From: Marinibacterium profundimaris
GTDB taxonomy: Bacteria; Pseudomonadota; Alphaproteobacteria; Rhodobacterales; Rhodobacteraceae
Assembly: GCF_002210095.1 (NCBI RefSeq)
Contig: NZ_AQQR01000015.1
Span: forward strand, 30,620-94,619
Direction of reading: 5' to 3'
DNA: 64,000 bases
Both the position numbers and the translations under genes were made by a program. This document shows positions 17,956-26,517 of this stretch, one piece after another. Every line of letters begins with the position of its first letter. The first letter of the stretch is position 1. Below the pieces are notes generated by a model. It was given only the letters and a program-made list of their open reading frames with translations. It did not search any database and was not told the origin of the DNA.

Positions 17956-19043
17956 TGCGCCGCCTCCCGGGCCGCGGCGGCATCGGCCGCCTCGCGCCGC
18001 ATCTTGCGCACCAGCTCCAGCTCGGACTGGAAGTCAACGTAATGCGGCAGCTTGATATGTTCGAGAAAGCCGGTGGCCTGGATGTTGTCGCAATGGCTCA
18101 GCACGAATTCCTCGTCCTGCGCCGGCGCGCCCTTGTCATCCTCTCCCAGCTCTTCCCAGCGCAGCGCCCGGTCGACCAGCGCCATCGAGATTGCCTTGCG
18201 TTCGGTCTGACCGAAGACCAGCCCGTAGCCGCGGGTGAATTGCGGCGGTTCGGTCTTGGAGCCCTTGAACTGGTTCACGGTTTCGCATTCGGTCAGCTGG
18301 ACCTCGCCGATGTCGATGGCAAAGCCCAGCTCGGGGATCTCCATCTCGACATCGACCATGCCGATGCGCAGCTCGCCCACGAAGGCATGGTTCTTGGCAT
18401 AGCCGCGCTGCGTGGAATAGGCGAGCGAGAGGACGAAGCCCTCGTCGCCCCGTGTCAGCGCCTGGGCGCGGGTCGCGCGGTCGGCCGGGTAGGACATAGG
18501 CTGGCGCGTGATGTCGCGCGGCTCGGTGTCGTCCCGGGGCTCGGTCTGGATCAGGTCCTCGTCGGCGAGGAATTCGGTGATGTGCGGCGTGGGCTCGGCC
18601 CGCCCTTCTGCCTCCGGCACCGGCACGGGCTCGCCCTCGGCGGCGAGTTTGAAATCCAGCAGGCGATGCGTGTAATCGAAGGTCGGCCCCAGCACCTGCC
18701 CGCCCGGCGCGTCCTTGAACGTGGCCGAGATCCGGCGGTCGCAGCGCATCTCGCCGGTTTCCACGGGCCGTGTCATGCCGAAGCGCGGCAGCGTGGTGCG
18801 ATAAGCGCGGATCAGGAAGATCGCCTCGATCAGGTCGCCGCGCGACTGCTTGATCGCCAGCGCGGCAAGGTCGGGATCAAACAGCGAGCCCTCGGCCATC
18901 ACCCGGTTCACGGCCAGCGAAAGCTGTTCGCGGATCTGGGCGATGGACAGCTCGGCGACCGACAGGTCTCCGCGGCGCTCCTCGGCCAGCCAGGCATGGG
19001 CGTTGTCGATCGCGCGTTCGCCCCCTTTGACGGCAACATACAT
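17952..19043 (-). CDS. phnI: Carbon-phosphorus lyase complex subunit PhnI
   Basis: PhnI is the nucleosidase subunit that displaces adenine from ATP so that the phosphonate can be joined to ribose 5-triphosphate. The 363-residue protein is of normal family length and starts MYVAVKGGERAIDNAHAWLA, the usual N-terminus. Conserved segments include VMAEGSLFDPDLAALAIKQS and LSLAYSTQRGYAKNHAFVGE. It begins three bases after phnH and overlaps phnJ, consistent with the stoichiometric PhnGHIJ complex. Confidence 0.95.
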   Translation of the reverse strand: MYVAVKGGERAIDNAHAWLAEERRGDLSVAELSIAQIREQLSLAVNRVMAEGSLFDPDLAALAIKQSRGDLIEAIFLIRAYRTTLPRFGMTRPVETGEMRCDRRISATFKDAPGGQVLGPTFDYTHRLLDFKLAAEGEPVPVPEAEGRAEPTPHITEFLADEDLIQTEPRDDTEPRDITRQPMSYPADRATRAQALTRGDEGFVLSLAYSTQRGYAKNHAFVGELRIGMVDVEMEIPELGFAIDIGEVQLTECETVNQFKGSKTEPPQFTRGYGLVFGQTERKAISMALVDRALRWEELGEDDKGAPAQDEEFVLSHCDNIQATGFLEHIKLPHYVDFQSELELVRKMRREAADAAAAREAAQ

Positions 19044-19046
19044 GTC

Positions 19047-19625
19047 TCAGCCCTCCATGACGGCCGTGCTGCGGGGAAGGGCCGCGACCCGGCTCCCGGC
19101 GGTGAAGAAGAAATCCAGCCCCAGCGGGTAGAGCCGGTGATTGGCGGCGAAGGCGGCGACCTCGGGCAGGTCGAGCGTCGCGGTCTCGCGGATGCCCGGC
19201 CCCTGCAGGGTGGCGCCGGCAGCCCCCAGTTCGGCACGTTCGACGATCAGCGTCGCGGACCGGTCTGGATACTCCGCGGTGCCGACGGGAAACCGCGAGA
19301 TCGGGCTCAGCGCCTTCCAGGTGCCAAGGGCGAAGGTGGCCGCTTCGGCCGGCACGATCGGGGCGCCGGTGTGGAACGCGACCCAATCGCGGACATCCTT
19401 CGTGTCATGCGCGCCGGCCAGGTGCAGACCCGTCTCGGGATCGCACAGCGTCAGGATCAGCGTGCCGGCCGCGACCGACAGCGGCGCCGGCGGGCGGGCC
19501 TGGGTCAGCTGGCGGATCTCGCCCGGGCGGGCCATGACATCCATCGTCGCGCGGAACGCATGGGCGGCATCCACGGGCGGGTTGGCGAAGCCCCCGGTCA
19601 GGGCGGCGGTTGCGGCAGTGCTCAT
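19047..19625 (-). CDS. phnH: Carbon-phosphorus lyase complex subunit PhnH
   Basis: PhnH is a structural subunit of the PhnGHIJ C-P lyase core. The 192-residue protein has the family segment GGFANPPVDAAHAFRATMDVMARPG near the N-terminus and HRLYPLGLDFFFTAGSRVAALPRST near the C-terminus. It overlaps phnG by four bases and is followed by phnI after three bases. Confidence 0.94.
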   Translation of the reverse strand: MSTAATAALTGGFANPPVDAAHAFRATMDVMARPGEIRQLTQARPPAPLSVAAGTLILTLCDPETGLHLAGAHDTKDVRDWVAFHTGAPIVPAEAATFALGTWKALSPISRFPVGTAEYPDRSATLIVERAELGAAGATLQGPGIRETATLDLPEVAAFAANHRLYPLGLDFFFTAGSRVAALPRSTAVMEG

Positions 19626-20080
19626 GCGTTGTCCCCCCGGACCATGGTGAAGAAATCGACCTTGGTGGCGGCGGCCTTCGCCGCGCGGCGGCTGGCCCGG
19701 TCGGCCACCAGGTTGCCCAGCGGCGCGAGGATCCGGCCCTGCACATCCGCCGCGGCGCCGGTCTGCATCAGCGCGTCGATCAGCGCGGCGGCCTCGGCCT
19801 TCGCCTTCGACCGGCCCTGCACATAGGCATGGCCGACCGTACCGTCAGCCAGCGAGAGCGAGCAGCGCGTCACTGTCATCTCGCCCAGATTGAAGGGCGC
19901 CCCGGTCCCGCCAAGCCGCCCCCGCACCATCACGCCGCCCGCCTCGGGCGCGCGCAGCCAGTCGAAGCCGGGCGCGTCGTCATACGCCGCCCAAAGCTCC
20001 AGCAGCTCGGCCTCGGGTGCCTTGGCCAGAAGGCTCATCCATGCCTTCCGCCGTTCCGTATCCGCTGTCTCGTCCGCCAT
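19622..20080 (-). CDS. phnG: Phosphonate C-P lyase system protein PhnG
   Basis: PhnG is the first gene of the C-P lyase operon and a core-complex subunit. The 152-residue form starting at 20080 (MADETADTERRKAWMSLLAKA) is preferred over the open extension to 20116 because AAGGGC lies just before the ATG and the family starts near RRKAWM. GRLGGTGAPFNLGEMTVTRCSL and YVQGRSKAKAEAAAL are family-typical. A promoter and repeat operator sit between it and divergent phnF. Confidence 0.93.
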   Translation of the reverse strand: MADETADTERRKAWMSLLAKAPEAELLELWAAYDDAPGFDWLRAPEAGGVMVRGRLGGTGAPFNLGEMTVTRCSLSLADGTVGHAYVQGRSKAKAEAAALIDALMQTGAAADVQGRILAPLGNLVADRASRRAAKAAATKVDFFTMVRGDNA

Positions 20081-20108
20081 TTTGCCCTTGCCCGGTTGTC
20101 GATATCTA

Positions 20109-20153
20109 CTATACAACTATACAAATCATAGCGCCCCCTGCGGCGGTGCGCAA
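20109..20153 (-). promoter_or_regulatory. phnG promoter with tandem-repeat candidate PhnF operator
   Basis: Reading towards phnG (minus strand), TTGCGC (20153-20148) and TATGAT (20130-20125) are separated by 17 bases, a good sigma70-type promoter. Directly downstream are two adjacent copies of TTGTATAG (20124-20117 and 20116-20109), where a bound repressor would block initiation. PhnF, encoded divergently 42 bases away, is the obvious candidate. The -10 and -35 are inferred by eye. Confidence 0.6.
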
Positions 20154-20194
20154 ATGGAAAGACTTGAAACTTTCATGACGGCAGAGGTGCGCGG

Positions 20195-20905
20195 ATGACC
20201 CGGACGGCGATCTGGCAGACGATCAAGCGGTCGCTGACCACCGACATCGCCGAGGGGCGGTTCTCCACCGGCGACCGGCTGCCGACCGAGGCGCAGCTGG
20301 CCGGGCGGTTCGGGGTGAACCGCCACACGGTGCGGCGGGCGCTGGCGACGATGGCCGAGGAAGGGCTGGTGCATCCCCGGCGCGGCTCGGGCGTCTTCGT
20401 GGCGGCGACGCCCACGGATTACGCGATCGGGCGGCGGGTGCGCTTTCACCAGAACATCGCGGCCAGCGGGCGCACGCCGGCGAAGCGCGTGCTGTCGATC
20501 ACGACCCAGGCCGCCGGCGCGTCCGAGGCAGAGGCGCTGAGGCTGGACCCCGGCGCGGCGGTGCATGTCTATGACGGGCTATCGCTGGCCGACGGGCAGC
20601 CGGTGGCGGTGTTCCAGTCGATCTTCCCGGCCGAGCGTCTGCCCGGCCTGCCCGAGGCTCTGGAGCGCATCGCCTCGGTGACCGAAGCGCTGGCGGCCTG
20701 CGGGGTGCCGGATTACACGCGGGTGTCCACCCGGATCACGGCGAAGGAGGCCAACGCGACCCAGGCGCTGCACCTGCAGATCGCCGAAGGCGCGCCGATC
20801 CTGCGGACGGTAAGCGTGAATGCCGATCCCGACGGGGTGCCGGTGGAATTCGGGCGAACCTGGTTCGCGGGGGACCGGGTGACGCTGACCGTCGGCGACG
20901 AGTGA
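20195..20905 (+). CDS. phnF: PhnF, GntR/HutC-family phosphonate regulator
   Basis: The 236-residue protein has an N-terminal GntR winged helix (GDRLPTEAQLAGRFGVNRHTVRRAL, about residues 26-50, and HPRRGSGVFV) and a C-terminal UTRA ligand domain typical of the HutC subfamily. The ATG at 20195 follows GCAGAGGTG at suitable spacing. It is divergent from phnG, and the repeat operator lies between them, so it most likely represses the C-P lyase operon and itself. The effector is not known from sequence. Confidence 0.9.
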   Translation: MTRTAIWQTIKRSLTTDIAEGRFSTGDRLPTEAQLAGRFGVNRHTVRRALATMAEEGLVHPRRGSGVFVAATPTDYAIGRRVRFHQNIAASGRTPAKRVLSITTQAAGASEAEALRLDPGAAVHVYDGLSLADGQPVAVFQSIFPAERLPGLPEALERIASVTEALAACGVPDYTRVSTRITAKEANATQALHLQIAEGAPILRTVSVNADPDGVPVEFGRTWFAGDRVTLTVGDE

Positions 20906-21237
20906 TTTGGCCCGCGCCTGCGCGAGAGGCCCTGGCGGCGGGCCAGGCGGCCCCTGTCGCATGAGTATTTGTGCAAAGATGAAGCAGGGGCGGTGCACGC
21001 CGGGGGCGACGGGCGGCGCGGCTGGAGGGCCCGGACAGGGCAGCCAAGGCGGCGGAACGCGTGAACCCCCTGCGATGACGGTGGATTCCGGGGCGGCGTG
21101 CGCGCGCCGGTCGGCGCAAAGCGGGCACAGACGTCGCAGGCGGTCACGCGGTGGTGACAAGGCCGGGGCTGACCCCTATAAGGCGCGCGAATTGCATATC
21201 GCCAGACCACCCCTTGCAGCCTGAAGGATCGTTTCGA
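20906..21237. other. Intergenic region with a short dispersed-repeat copy
   Basis: These 332 bases hold no convincing gene. A diverged copy of the intergenic repeat tail (GTATTTGTGCAAAGATGAA) is at 20964-20982. The end carries the ribosome-binding site (GAAGGA) of ppaC; the promoter was not located with confidence. Confidence 0.5.
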
Positions 21238-22158
21238 ATGACCACGCAAGTTTTCGGCCACAAGTCTCCCGACACGGATTCCACCGGCTCGCCCATCATC
21301 TGGGCCTGGTACCTGAAAGAGGTGCAGGGCACCGATGCCACCCCCGTTCTGCTGGGCGAGCCCAACACCGAGGCCGCCTTCATGCTGGAGCGCTGGGACC
21401 TGCCCAAGCCCGCGATCATCGAGGACGTGGCCGAGGATGCGCCGGTCGTCATCGTCGACACCAACAACCCGGCCGAGCTGCCGGCCTCGATCAACAAGGC
21501 CGACATCCAGGGCATCATCGACCACCACAAGCTGGTCGGCGGCCTGGAAACCAAGGGCCCGATCGATATCACCGTGCGCCCGCTGGCCTGCACCGCGACC
21601 ATCCTGATCGACCTGATGGGCGAAGACGCCGACCGCATGCCGCAGGCGATCAAGGGCGCGGCCCTGACCTGCATCCTCAGCGACACGATGGAGTTCCGGT
21701 CGCCCACCACCACGCCGCACGACAAGGCCGTGGCCGAGAAGCTGGCCGGCGAGCTGGGCGTGGACATTCCCTCCTACGCCGCCGAGATGTTCGCCGCCAA
21801 GTCGGACGTCGGCGCCTTTTCGGATGCCGAGCTGCTGCGGATGGACAGCAAGGAATACGAGGTCGACGGCACCAAGTTCCGCGTCTCGGTCCTGGAAACC
21901 ACCGCGCCGGGCGTCGTGCTGGACCGCAAGGACTCTCTGGTCGAGAGCATGAAGACCGTGGCCGCCGAAGACGGTGTCGACCAGGTGCTTCTCTTTGTCA
22001 TCGACATCCTGCAGGAAGAGGCCACGCTGCTGGTCCCCAACGACCTGGTGAAGGGCGTGGCCGAGAAGAGCTTTGGCGCCTCGGTGTCCGGCGACACCGT
22101 GGTGCTGCCCGGCGTGATGAGCCGCAAGAAGCAGATCATCCCAAGCCTCAAGGTCTGA
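21238..22158 (+). CDS. ppaC: Manganese-dependent inorganic pyrophosphatase
   Basis: The 306-residue cytosolic enzyme hydrolyses pyrophosphate to phosphate. Family II (DHH) features are clear: VFGHKSPDTDST at the N-terminus, VIVDTNNP, GIIDHHKLVGG with the DHH triad near residue 97, and SRKKQIIPSL at the C-terminus, the substrate-binding SRKKQ motif. The ATG at 21238 follows GAAGGA. It sits next to the phn genes, whose reactions release diphosphate, but it has its own terminator and is probably independent. Confidence 0.95.
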   Translation: MTTQVFGHKSPDTDSTGSPIIWAWYLKEVQGTDATPVLLGEPNTEAAFMLERWDLPKPAIIEDVAEDAPVVIVDTNNPAELPASINKADIQGIIDHHKLVGGLETKGPIDITVRPLACTATILIDLMGEDADRMPQAIKGAALTCILSDTMEFRSPTTTPHDKAVAEKLAGELGVDIPSYAAEMFAAKSDVGAFSDAELLRMDSKEYEVDGTKFRVSVLETTAPGVVLDRKDSLVESMKTVAAEDGVDQVLLFVIDILQEEATLLVPNDLVKGVAEKSFGASVSGDTVVLPGVMSRKKQIIPSLKV

Positions 22159-22180
22159 TCGACCGGGATCGCGTGTTGCA

Positions 22181-22205
22181 GGGGCCGCCGTCGGGCGGCC
22201 CCTTT
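22181..22205 (+). terminator. Intrinsic terminator after ppaC
   Basis: GGGGCCGCC, a short loop, then GGCGGCCCC followed by TTT form a strong hairpin 23 bases past the ppaC stop. Confidence 0.8.
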
Positions 22206-22304
22206 GCGTTTCGCCCCCCTGGTGCCATGGCCCATCGCCGCTTGCGGCAGGGCCCGGTTTCGTGTTTGACCAAGACCAAACCACCGCCGGAGGCCACGCC
22301 GCCC

Positions 22305-23183
22305 ATGACCCAGATCATTTCCGCCCTCTCCGAGGTCTCGTCGCGCTACGATGCGCTGTTCGTCGATCTCTGGGGCTGCCTGCATGACGGCGTCCGCGCC
22401 CTGCCCGAGGCCGTGGCCGCCTTGCAGAGCTACCGCCAGGGCGGCGGAGTGGTGATCCTGGTGACCAACTCACCCAAACCCCGCGCCGGGGTCGAACAGC
22501 AGATCCGCGACCATTTCGGGGTGCCCGACGATTGCTGGGACGGGATCGCCACCAGCGGCGACAGCGCACGGGTGGCGATGTTCACCGGCGCCATCGGCCG
22601 GAAGGTCTGGTTCATGGGCGAACCGGAACGCGACCTGGGCTTCTTCGAGCCGCCAAAGCTGCTGGACGATCCGCTGCCGATCGAACGGGTAGAGCTGGAC
22701 GAGGCCGAGGGGATCGCCTGCTGCGGCCCCTTCGATCCGCTGGCCGACCCGTCGGTGAACCGCCCCGAATTCCTGCTGGCCAAGACACGCGGGCTGAAGC
22801 TGCTGTGCGCCAACCCCGACATCGTCGTCGACCGGGGCGAGGTGCGCGAATGGTGCGCCGGCGCGCTGGCGCAGCTTTACACCGAGATGGGCGGCGAAAG
22901 CCTCTATTTCGGCAAGCCGCATCCGCCGATCTACGATCTCGCGCGGCGCCGGCTGACCGCGCTCGGCCACGATTTTCCGGCACAGTCGATCCTGGCGATC
23001 GGCGACGGCATCCACACGGATATCGCCGGCGCGATGGGCGAGGATCTCGACTCCCTGTTCGTCACCGGCGGCCTCGCCGCGGCCGACACCAAGACCCGCG
23101 GCCAGCCCGACCCCGAGGCGCTCGAGGCCTATATCGCCCGCGAAGGCCGCCAGCCCACCTTCTCCATCGGCCACCTGCGCTGA
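22305..23183 (+). CDS. HAD-superfamily hydrolase, subfamily IIA (TIGR01459-like)
   Basis: The 292-residue protein belongs to the NagD/class IIA HAD phosphatases. The nucleophile motif is FVDLWGCLHDGVRA (about residues 19-32), the threonine/serine motif is ILVTNSPKPR, and the final acidic motif is ILAIGDGIHTDIAGAMGEDL near residue 228. FGKPHPPIYDLA supplies the lysine. It lies after the ppaC terminator with GGAGG 13 bases ahead of the ATG. The substrate is unknown; in related bacteria this family is annotated only as a HAD phosphatase. Confidence 0.88.
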   Translation: MTQIISALSEVSSRYDALFVDLWGCLHDGVRALPEAVAALQSYRQGGGVVILVTNSPKPRAGVEQQIRDHFGVPDDCWDGIATSGDSARVAMFTGAIGRKVWFMGEPERDLGFFEPPKLLDDPLPIERVELDEAEGIACCGPFDPLADPSVNRPEFLLAKTRGLKLLCANPDIVVDRGEVREWCAGALAQLYTEMGGESLYFGKPHPPIYDLARRRLTALGHDFPAQSILAIGDGIHTDIAGAMGEDLDSLFVTGGLAAADTKTRGQPDPEALEAYIAREGRQPTFSIGHLR

Positions 23184-23246
23184 GCTGACCCCCAGCCAGA
23201 TAATCCGTCACCGCCCGGCCCACCGCCGGCGCGGTGTCTCTTCACG

Positions 23247-23310
23247 TCTTCTTCTTGGCCCAAATACCTCCGGGGGAGTCGCCATCGGGCGACGGGGGCA
23301 GCGCCCCCAA
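23247..23310 (-). repeat. Dispersed intergenic repeat, copy C (inverted)
   Basis: TTCTTCTTGGCCCAAATAC followed by a GC-rich stem ending in GGGGGCAGCGCCCCC is the reverse complement of the elements in copy A at about 1270-1340. It follows the HAD gene. Confidence 0.6.
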
Positions 23311-23362
23311 AGCTGACATCCCCCTAAAGTACAGCGCCGCCCTTGACTTTCTGCACTTGCAA

Positions 23363-23377
23363 AGTAATTTAATTACT
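23363..23377. promoter_or_regulatory. AT-rich inverted repeat upstream of the MaoC gene
   Basis: AGTAATTTAATTACT has seven-base arms around one central T, in the only AT-rich stretch between 23.2 and 23.4 kb, 55 bases before the MaoC start. It is placed where an operator or promoter element would be. No regulator can be named. Confidence 0.4.
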
Positions 23378-23432
23378 ATAGAAGGATCTCAGAAAGTATT
23401 TTGTTACCCCACCAATCCCGGAAGCTCGGACC

Positions 23433-23876
23433 ATGCTGGACAATCTGCCCCGCGGCACGATCTGCATCGAAGACATCGAAATGGGCATGACCCGGTCCTT
23501 GCAGAAGGTGGTGACCGACCAGGATATCGAGATGTTCGCCCAGGTCTCGACCGACCGGAACCCGGTGCACCTGGACGACGATTACGCCCGCGACACGATC
23601 TTCGAGGGGCGTATCGCCCATGGCATGCTGACCGCCGGGCTGGTGTCGGCCGTCATCGGAGAACAGCTGCCGGGTCATGGCACCGTCTACCTGGGCCAGA
23701 CGCTGAAGTTCCTGGGCCCCGTGCGTCCCGGCGATATGGTCCGGGCCGAGGTGACGGTGACCGCGATCGACCCGGCGAAACGCCGGGTGACGCTGGATTG
23801 CCAATGCCTTGTGGACTGCAAGAAGGTCCTTGTCGGCGAGGCCACGGTGCTGGCGCCCTCGCGCAAGTTCGACTGA
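23433..23876 (+). CDS. MaoC-like (R)-specific enoyl-CoA hydratase
   Basis: The 147-residue hot-dog-fold protein resembles PhaJ. The hydratase motif with catalytic Asp and His is VSTDRNPVHLDDDYA (about residues 38-52), followed by GRIAHGMLTAGLVSAVIG. It would hydrate trans-2-enoyl-CoA to (R)-3-hydroxyacyl-CoA, linking beta-oxidation to polyhydroxyalkanoate or other acyl pools. No PHA genes are nearby, so the pathway is not shown. It appears monocistronic. Confidence 0.88.
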   Translation: MLDNLPRGTICIEDIEMGMTRSLQKVVTDQDIEMFAQVSTDRNPVHLDDDYARDTIFEGRIAHGMLTAGLVSAVIGEQLPGHGTVYLGQTLKFLGPVRPGDMVRAEVTVTAIDPAKRRVTLDCQCLVDCKKVLVGEATVLAPSRKFD

Positions 23877-24043
23877 CGCCCCGCAGGCGGTGGGGTGAAA
23901 CCCCACCCTACGCCTCTCTCCCCCCATCGCGGTGCCACAGGGAAAAGCAGCGACCGGGGCGGTGCAGAGAAAGCTCCCTCCGCCTGCCGGAGGCCCGCAA
24001 CAGGCGCTTGATCCTCCCTGCCCTCGCGGGTACGGCTTGCGCC

Positions 24044-24976
24044 ATGCGGATCATCCGGGACTATCAATTCGTCGAAGCCCAGGATCGCGGCGCCTGCGCC
24101 GCGATTGGCAATTTTGACGGCGTGCATCTGGGTCACCAGGCTCTAATCGACATCGCCCGGAAGGTCGCGCCTGGCGCCCCGCTCGGCGTGCTGACGTTCG
24201 AGCCGCATCCGCGCAGCTATTTCGCGCCCGACTCGCCCCCCTTCCGGCTGATGGACGCCCGCGCCCGCGCGCACCGGCTGGAGAAGCTCGGCGTCGAACG
24301 GCTCTATCAGCTGAACTTCAACGCCGCGCTGGCCGGGCTGACCCCCGAAGACTTCGCCCGCATCGTCATCTCCGAAGGGCTGGGGCTGAGCCACGTGATC
24401 GTCGGCCGGGATTTCCGCTTTGGCAAGGATCGCGCCGGCGCCGCCGAGGACCTGGAGCGCTTTGGCGCGGAGATGGGCTTTGGCGTCACGATCGCGCCGC
24501 TGGTCGAGGATACCGGCGTCACCGTCTCCTCAACCGCGATCCGCGAGGCGCTGGCCGAGGGCCGCCCGCGCGATGCCGCGCGGATGCTGGGCCACTGGCA
24601 CCGGATCGAGGGCACCGTCATCGGCGGCGAACAGAAGGGCCGCGAGCTGGGCTATCCCACCGCCAATATCTCGATCGAGGGGCTGCATGCCCCGGCGTCC
24701 GGTGTCTATGCGGTGCTGGTCGATGTGCTCGACGGGCCCAACACGGGCAGCTATCACGGCGCCGCCTCGCTGGGCTTGCACCCGATGTTCGGCCGCGACG
24801 TGCCGAACCTTGAAAGCTTCCTCTTCGATTTCTCCGCGGATCTCTACGGCGCGACCCTGTCGGTCGGGCTGGTCGAGTTCCTGCGCCCCGAGACGCGGTT
24901 CGACGGGCTGGATGCGCTGATCGCCCAGATGGATGCCGATTGCGCCCGCGCCCGGCAGATCCTGGCCGCGCTATGA
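24044..24976 (+). CDS. ribF: Bifunctional riboflavin kinase/FAD synthetase
   Basis: RibF makes FMN from riboflavin and then FAD. The 310-residue protein has the N-terminal adenylyltransferase domain with IGNFDGVHLGHQALI (residues 23-37) and VSSTAIREAL, and the C-terminal flavokinase domain starting at HRIEGTVIGGEQKGRELGYPTANI. The open frame extends far upstream to 23234, but that part overlaps the MaoC gene in another frame and lacks homology; the ATG at 24044 starts the conserved region. It overlaps the YcgN gene by four bases. Confidence 0.94.
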   Translation: MRIIRDYQFVEAQDRGACAAIGNFDGVHLGHQALIDIARKVAPGAPLGVLTFEPHPRSYFAPDSPPFRLMDARARAHRLEKLGVERLYQLNFNAALAGLTPEDFARIVISEGLGLSHVIVGRDFRFGKDRAGAAEDLERFGAEMGFGVTIAPLVEDTGVTVSSTAIREALAEGRPRDAARMLGHWHRIEGTVIGGEQKGRELGYPTANISIEGLHAPASGVYAVLVDVLDGPNTGSYHGAASLGLHPMFGRDVPNLESFLFDFSADLYGATLSVGLVEFLRPETRFDGLDALIAQMDADCARARQILAAL

Positions 24977-25443
24977 GCGACCCGATCGACCGCAAGGGGC
25001 TGAAGTCGCGCTTCTGGGAACGCAAATCGCTGGACCAGATGAGCCCGAAGGAATGGGAGGCGCTCTGCGACGGCTGTGGCAAGTGCTGCCTGAACAAGCT
25101 GGAGGACGAGGACACCGGCGAGGTCGCCCTGACCCGCGTGGCCTGCCGCCTGTTCGACGACACCACCTGCCGCTGCGCCCAGTACGACATCCGCCACCAG
25201 TTCGTGCCGGAATGCATCGTGCTGAAGCCCTCCAATCTCGACACCCACGCCTACTGGATGCCTGAGACCTGCGCCTATCGGCTGCTGTGGCAGGGCAAGC
25301 CCCTGCCCGAGTGGCATCCGCTGATCACCGGCGATCCCGAAAGCGTGCACGCGGCCGGCGTGTCGATGCGCCTGCGCACCGTGCCCGAGTTCGAAATCGA
25401 CCAGGACGACTGGGAAGACCATATCATCGAGGAGCCCATCTGA
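24973..25443 (+). CDS. YcgN-family cysteine cluster protein
   Basis: The 156-residue protein (UPF0260) has a compact N-terminal cysteine motif CDGCGKCCLNKLED and further cysteines in VACRLFDDTTCRCAQY and PECIVL, suggesting a metal or Fe-S site. No function is established for the family. It overlaps ribF by four bases and the threonine aldolase gene by one, so the three genes form a coupled operon. Confidence 0.88.
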   Translation: MSDPIDRKGLKSRFWERKSLDQMSPKEWEALCDGCGKCCLNKLEDEDTGEVALTRVACRLFDDTTCRCAQYDIRHQFVPECIVLKPSNLDTHAYWMPETCAYRLLWQGKPLPEWHPLITGDPESVHAAGVSMRLRTVPEFEIDQDDWEDHIIEEPI

Positions 25444-26486
25444 TGTTCTTTGCCTCCGACAATACCGGCCCCGTGCACCCCGACGTGATGGCCGCGCTGG
25501 CCGCGGCGAACGAGGGCTACGCGATGGGCTACGGCGCCGATGCGCTGGCGGCGGAGGTCCAGGACCGGATCCGCGAGATCTTCGAGGCGCCGGAGGCCGT
25601 CGTCTACCTGGTCGCGACCGGCACGGCGGCAAATTCGCTGGCGCTGGCGACGCTGTCCACGCCATGGCAGACGGTGTTCTGCTCGCCGGTCGCGCATATC
25701 CATGAGGACGAGTGCAACGCGCCGGAATTCTTCACCGGCGGCGCCAAGCTGACGCTGGTGGGCGATGCGGACAAGATGACGCCCGAGACCCTGCGCGCGG
25801 CCATCGCGGGCGAGGAGACGCGCGGCGTCCACGGGCCGCAGCGCGGGCCGGTGTCGATCACCAACGTGACCGAGCGGGGCACGGTCTATACCGCTGGCGA
25901 GGTGGCCGGGCTTTGCGCCGTGGCGAAGGAGTTCGGCCTGCCGGTCCACCTGGACGGCGCGCGCTTTGCCAATGCGCTCGTGGCCACCAACGCCACCCCG
26001 GCCGAGATGACCTGGCGCGCCGGGGTCGACGCGCTGTCCTTCGGCGGCACCAAGAACGGCTGCATGGGGGTCGAGGCGGTGGTCTTCTTCGATGCCGAAA
26101 AGGCCTGGGAATTCGAGCTGCGGCGCAAGCGGGGGGCGCATCTGTTCTCCAAGCACCGCTACCTGTCGGCCCAGATGGCGGCCTATCTGCAGGATGACCT
26201 CTGGCTGCGGCTGGCGCGGATGGCCAACGATGGCGCGGCAAAGCTGGCAGACGGGCTGAAGGACGCCGGGGCCGGGTTCGAGTGGGAGCCGCAGGCGAAC
26301 ATGATCTTCCCGTCCTTCCCCAGGAAACGGCACCAGGCCCTGCATGAGGCCGGGGCGAAATATTACGTTTGGGAAGGTGACCTGGACGGGGCCGATCCGG
26401 AGGAGAGGCTGACCGCGCGGCTGGTCTGCGACTGGTCGGTGAGCGAGGACGGGATCGACCGGTTCCTCGAGGTTCTGAAGGGCTGA
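25443..26486 (+). CDS. Low-specificity L-threonine aldolase
   Basis: The 347-residue PLP enzyme cleaves threonine or allo-threonine to glycine and acetaldehyde. The N-terminus MFFASDNTGPVHPDVMAAL and ANEGYAMGYG match the family, VHLDGARFANAL holds the PLP-contact Asp, and the Schiff-base lysine is in LSFGGTKNG near residue 203. The stop of the YcgN gene and this ATG share one base (TGATG), which suggests coupled translation. A palindromic 3' element follows nine bases after the stop. Confidence 0.93.
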   Translation: MFFASDNTGPVHPDVMAALAAANEGYAMGYGADALAAEVQDRIREIFEAPEAVVYLVATGTAANSLALATLSTPWQTVFCSPVAHIHEDECNAPEFFTGGAKLTLVGDADKMTPETLRAAIAGEETRGVHGPQRGPVSITNVTERGTVYTAGEVAGLCAVAKEFGLPVHLDGARFANALVATNATPAEMTWRAGVDALSFGGTKNGCMGVEAVVFFDAEKAWEFELRRKRGAHLFSKHRYLSAQMAAYLQDDLWLRLARMANDGAAKLADGLKDAGAGFEWEPQANMIFPSFPRKRHQALHEAGAKYYVWEGDLDGADPEERLTARLVCDWSVSEDGIDRFLEVLKG

Positions 26487-26495
26487 GCCCGGGGG

Positions 26496-26517
26496 AGTGT
26501 CCCACGCGTGGGACACT
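26496..26517. terminator. Palindromic element downstream of the threonine aldolase gene
   Basis: A perfect 22-bp palindrome shares the core TGTCCCACGCGTGGGACA with the element at 1615-1638 and again lies nine bases after a stop codon. It is followed by TTT, so it may act as a terminator hairpin. Confidence 0.55.

Noticed and set aside
23234..24043. Upstream extension of the ribF frame
   Set aside because: It runs through the dispersed repeat and the MaoC gene in another frame; conserved RibF sequence begins at 24044.
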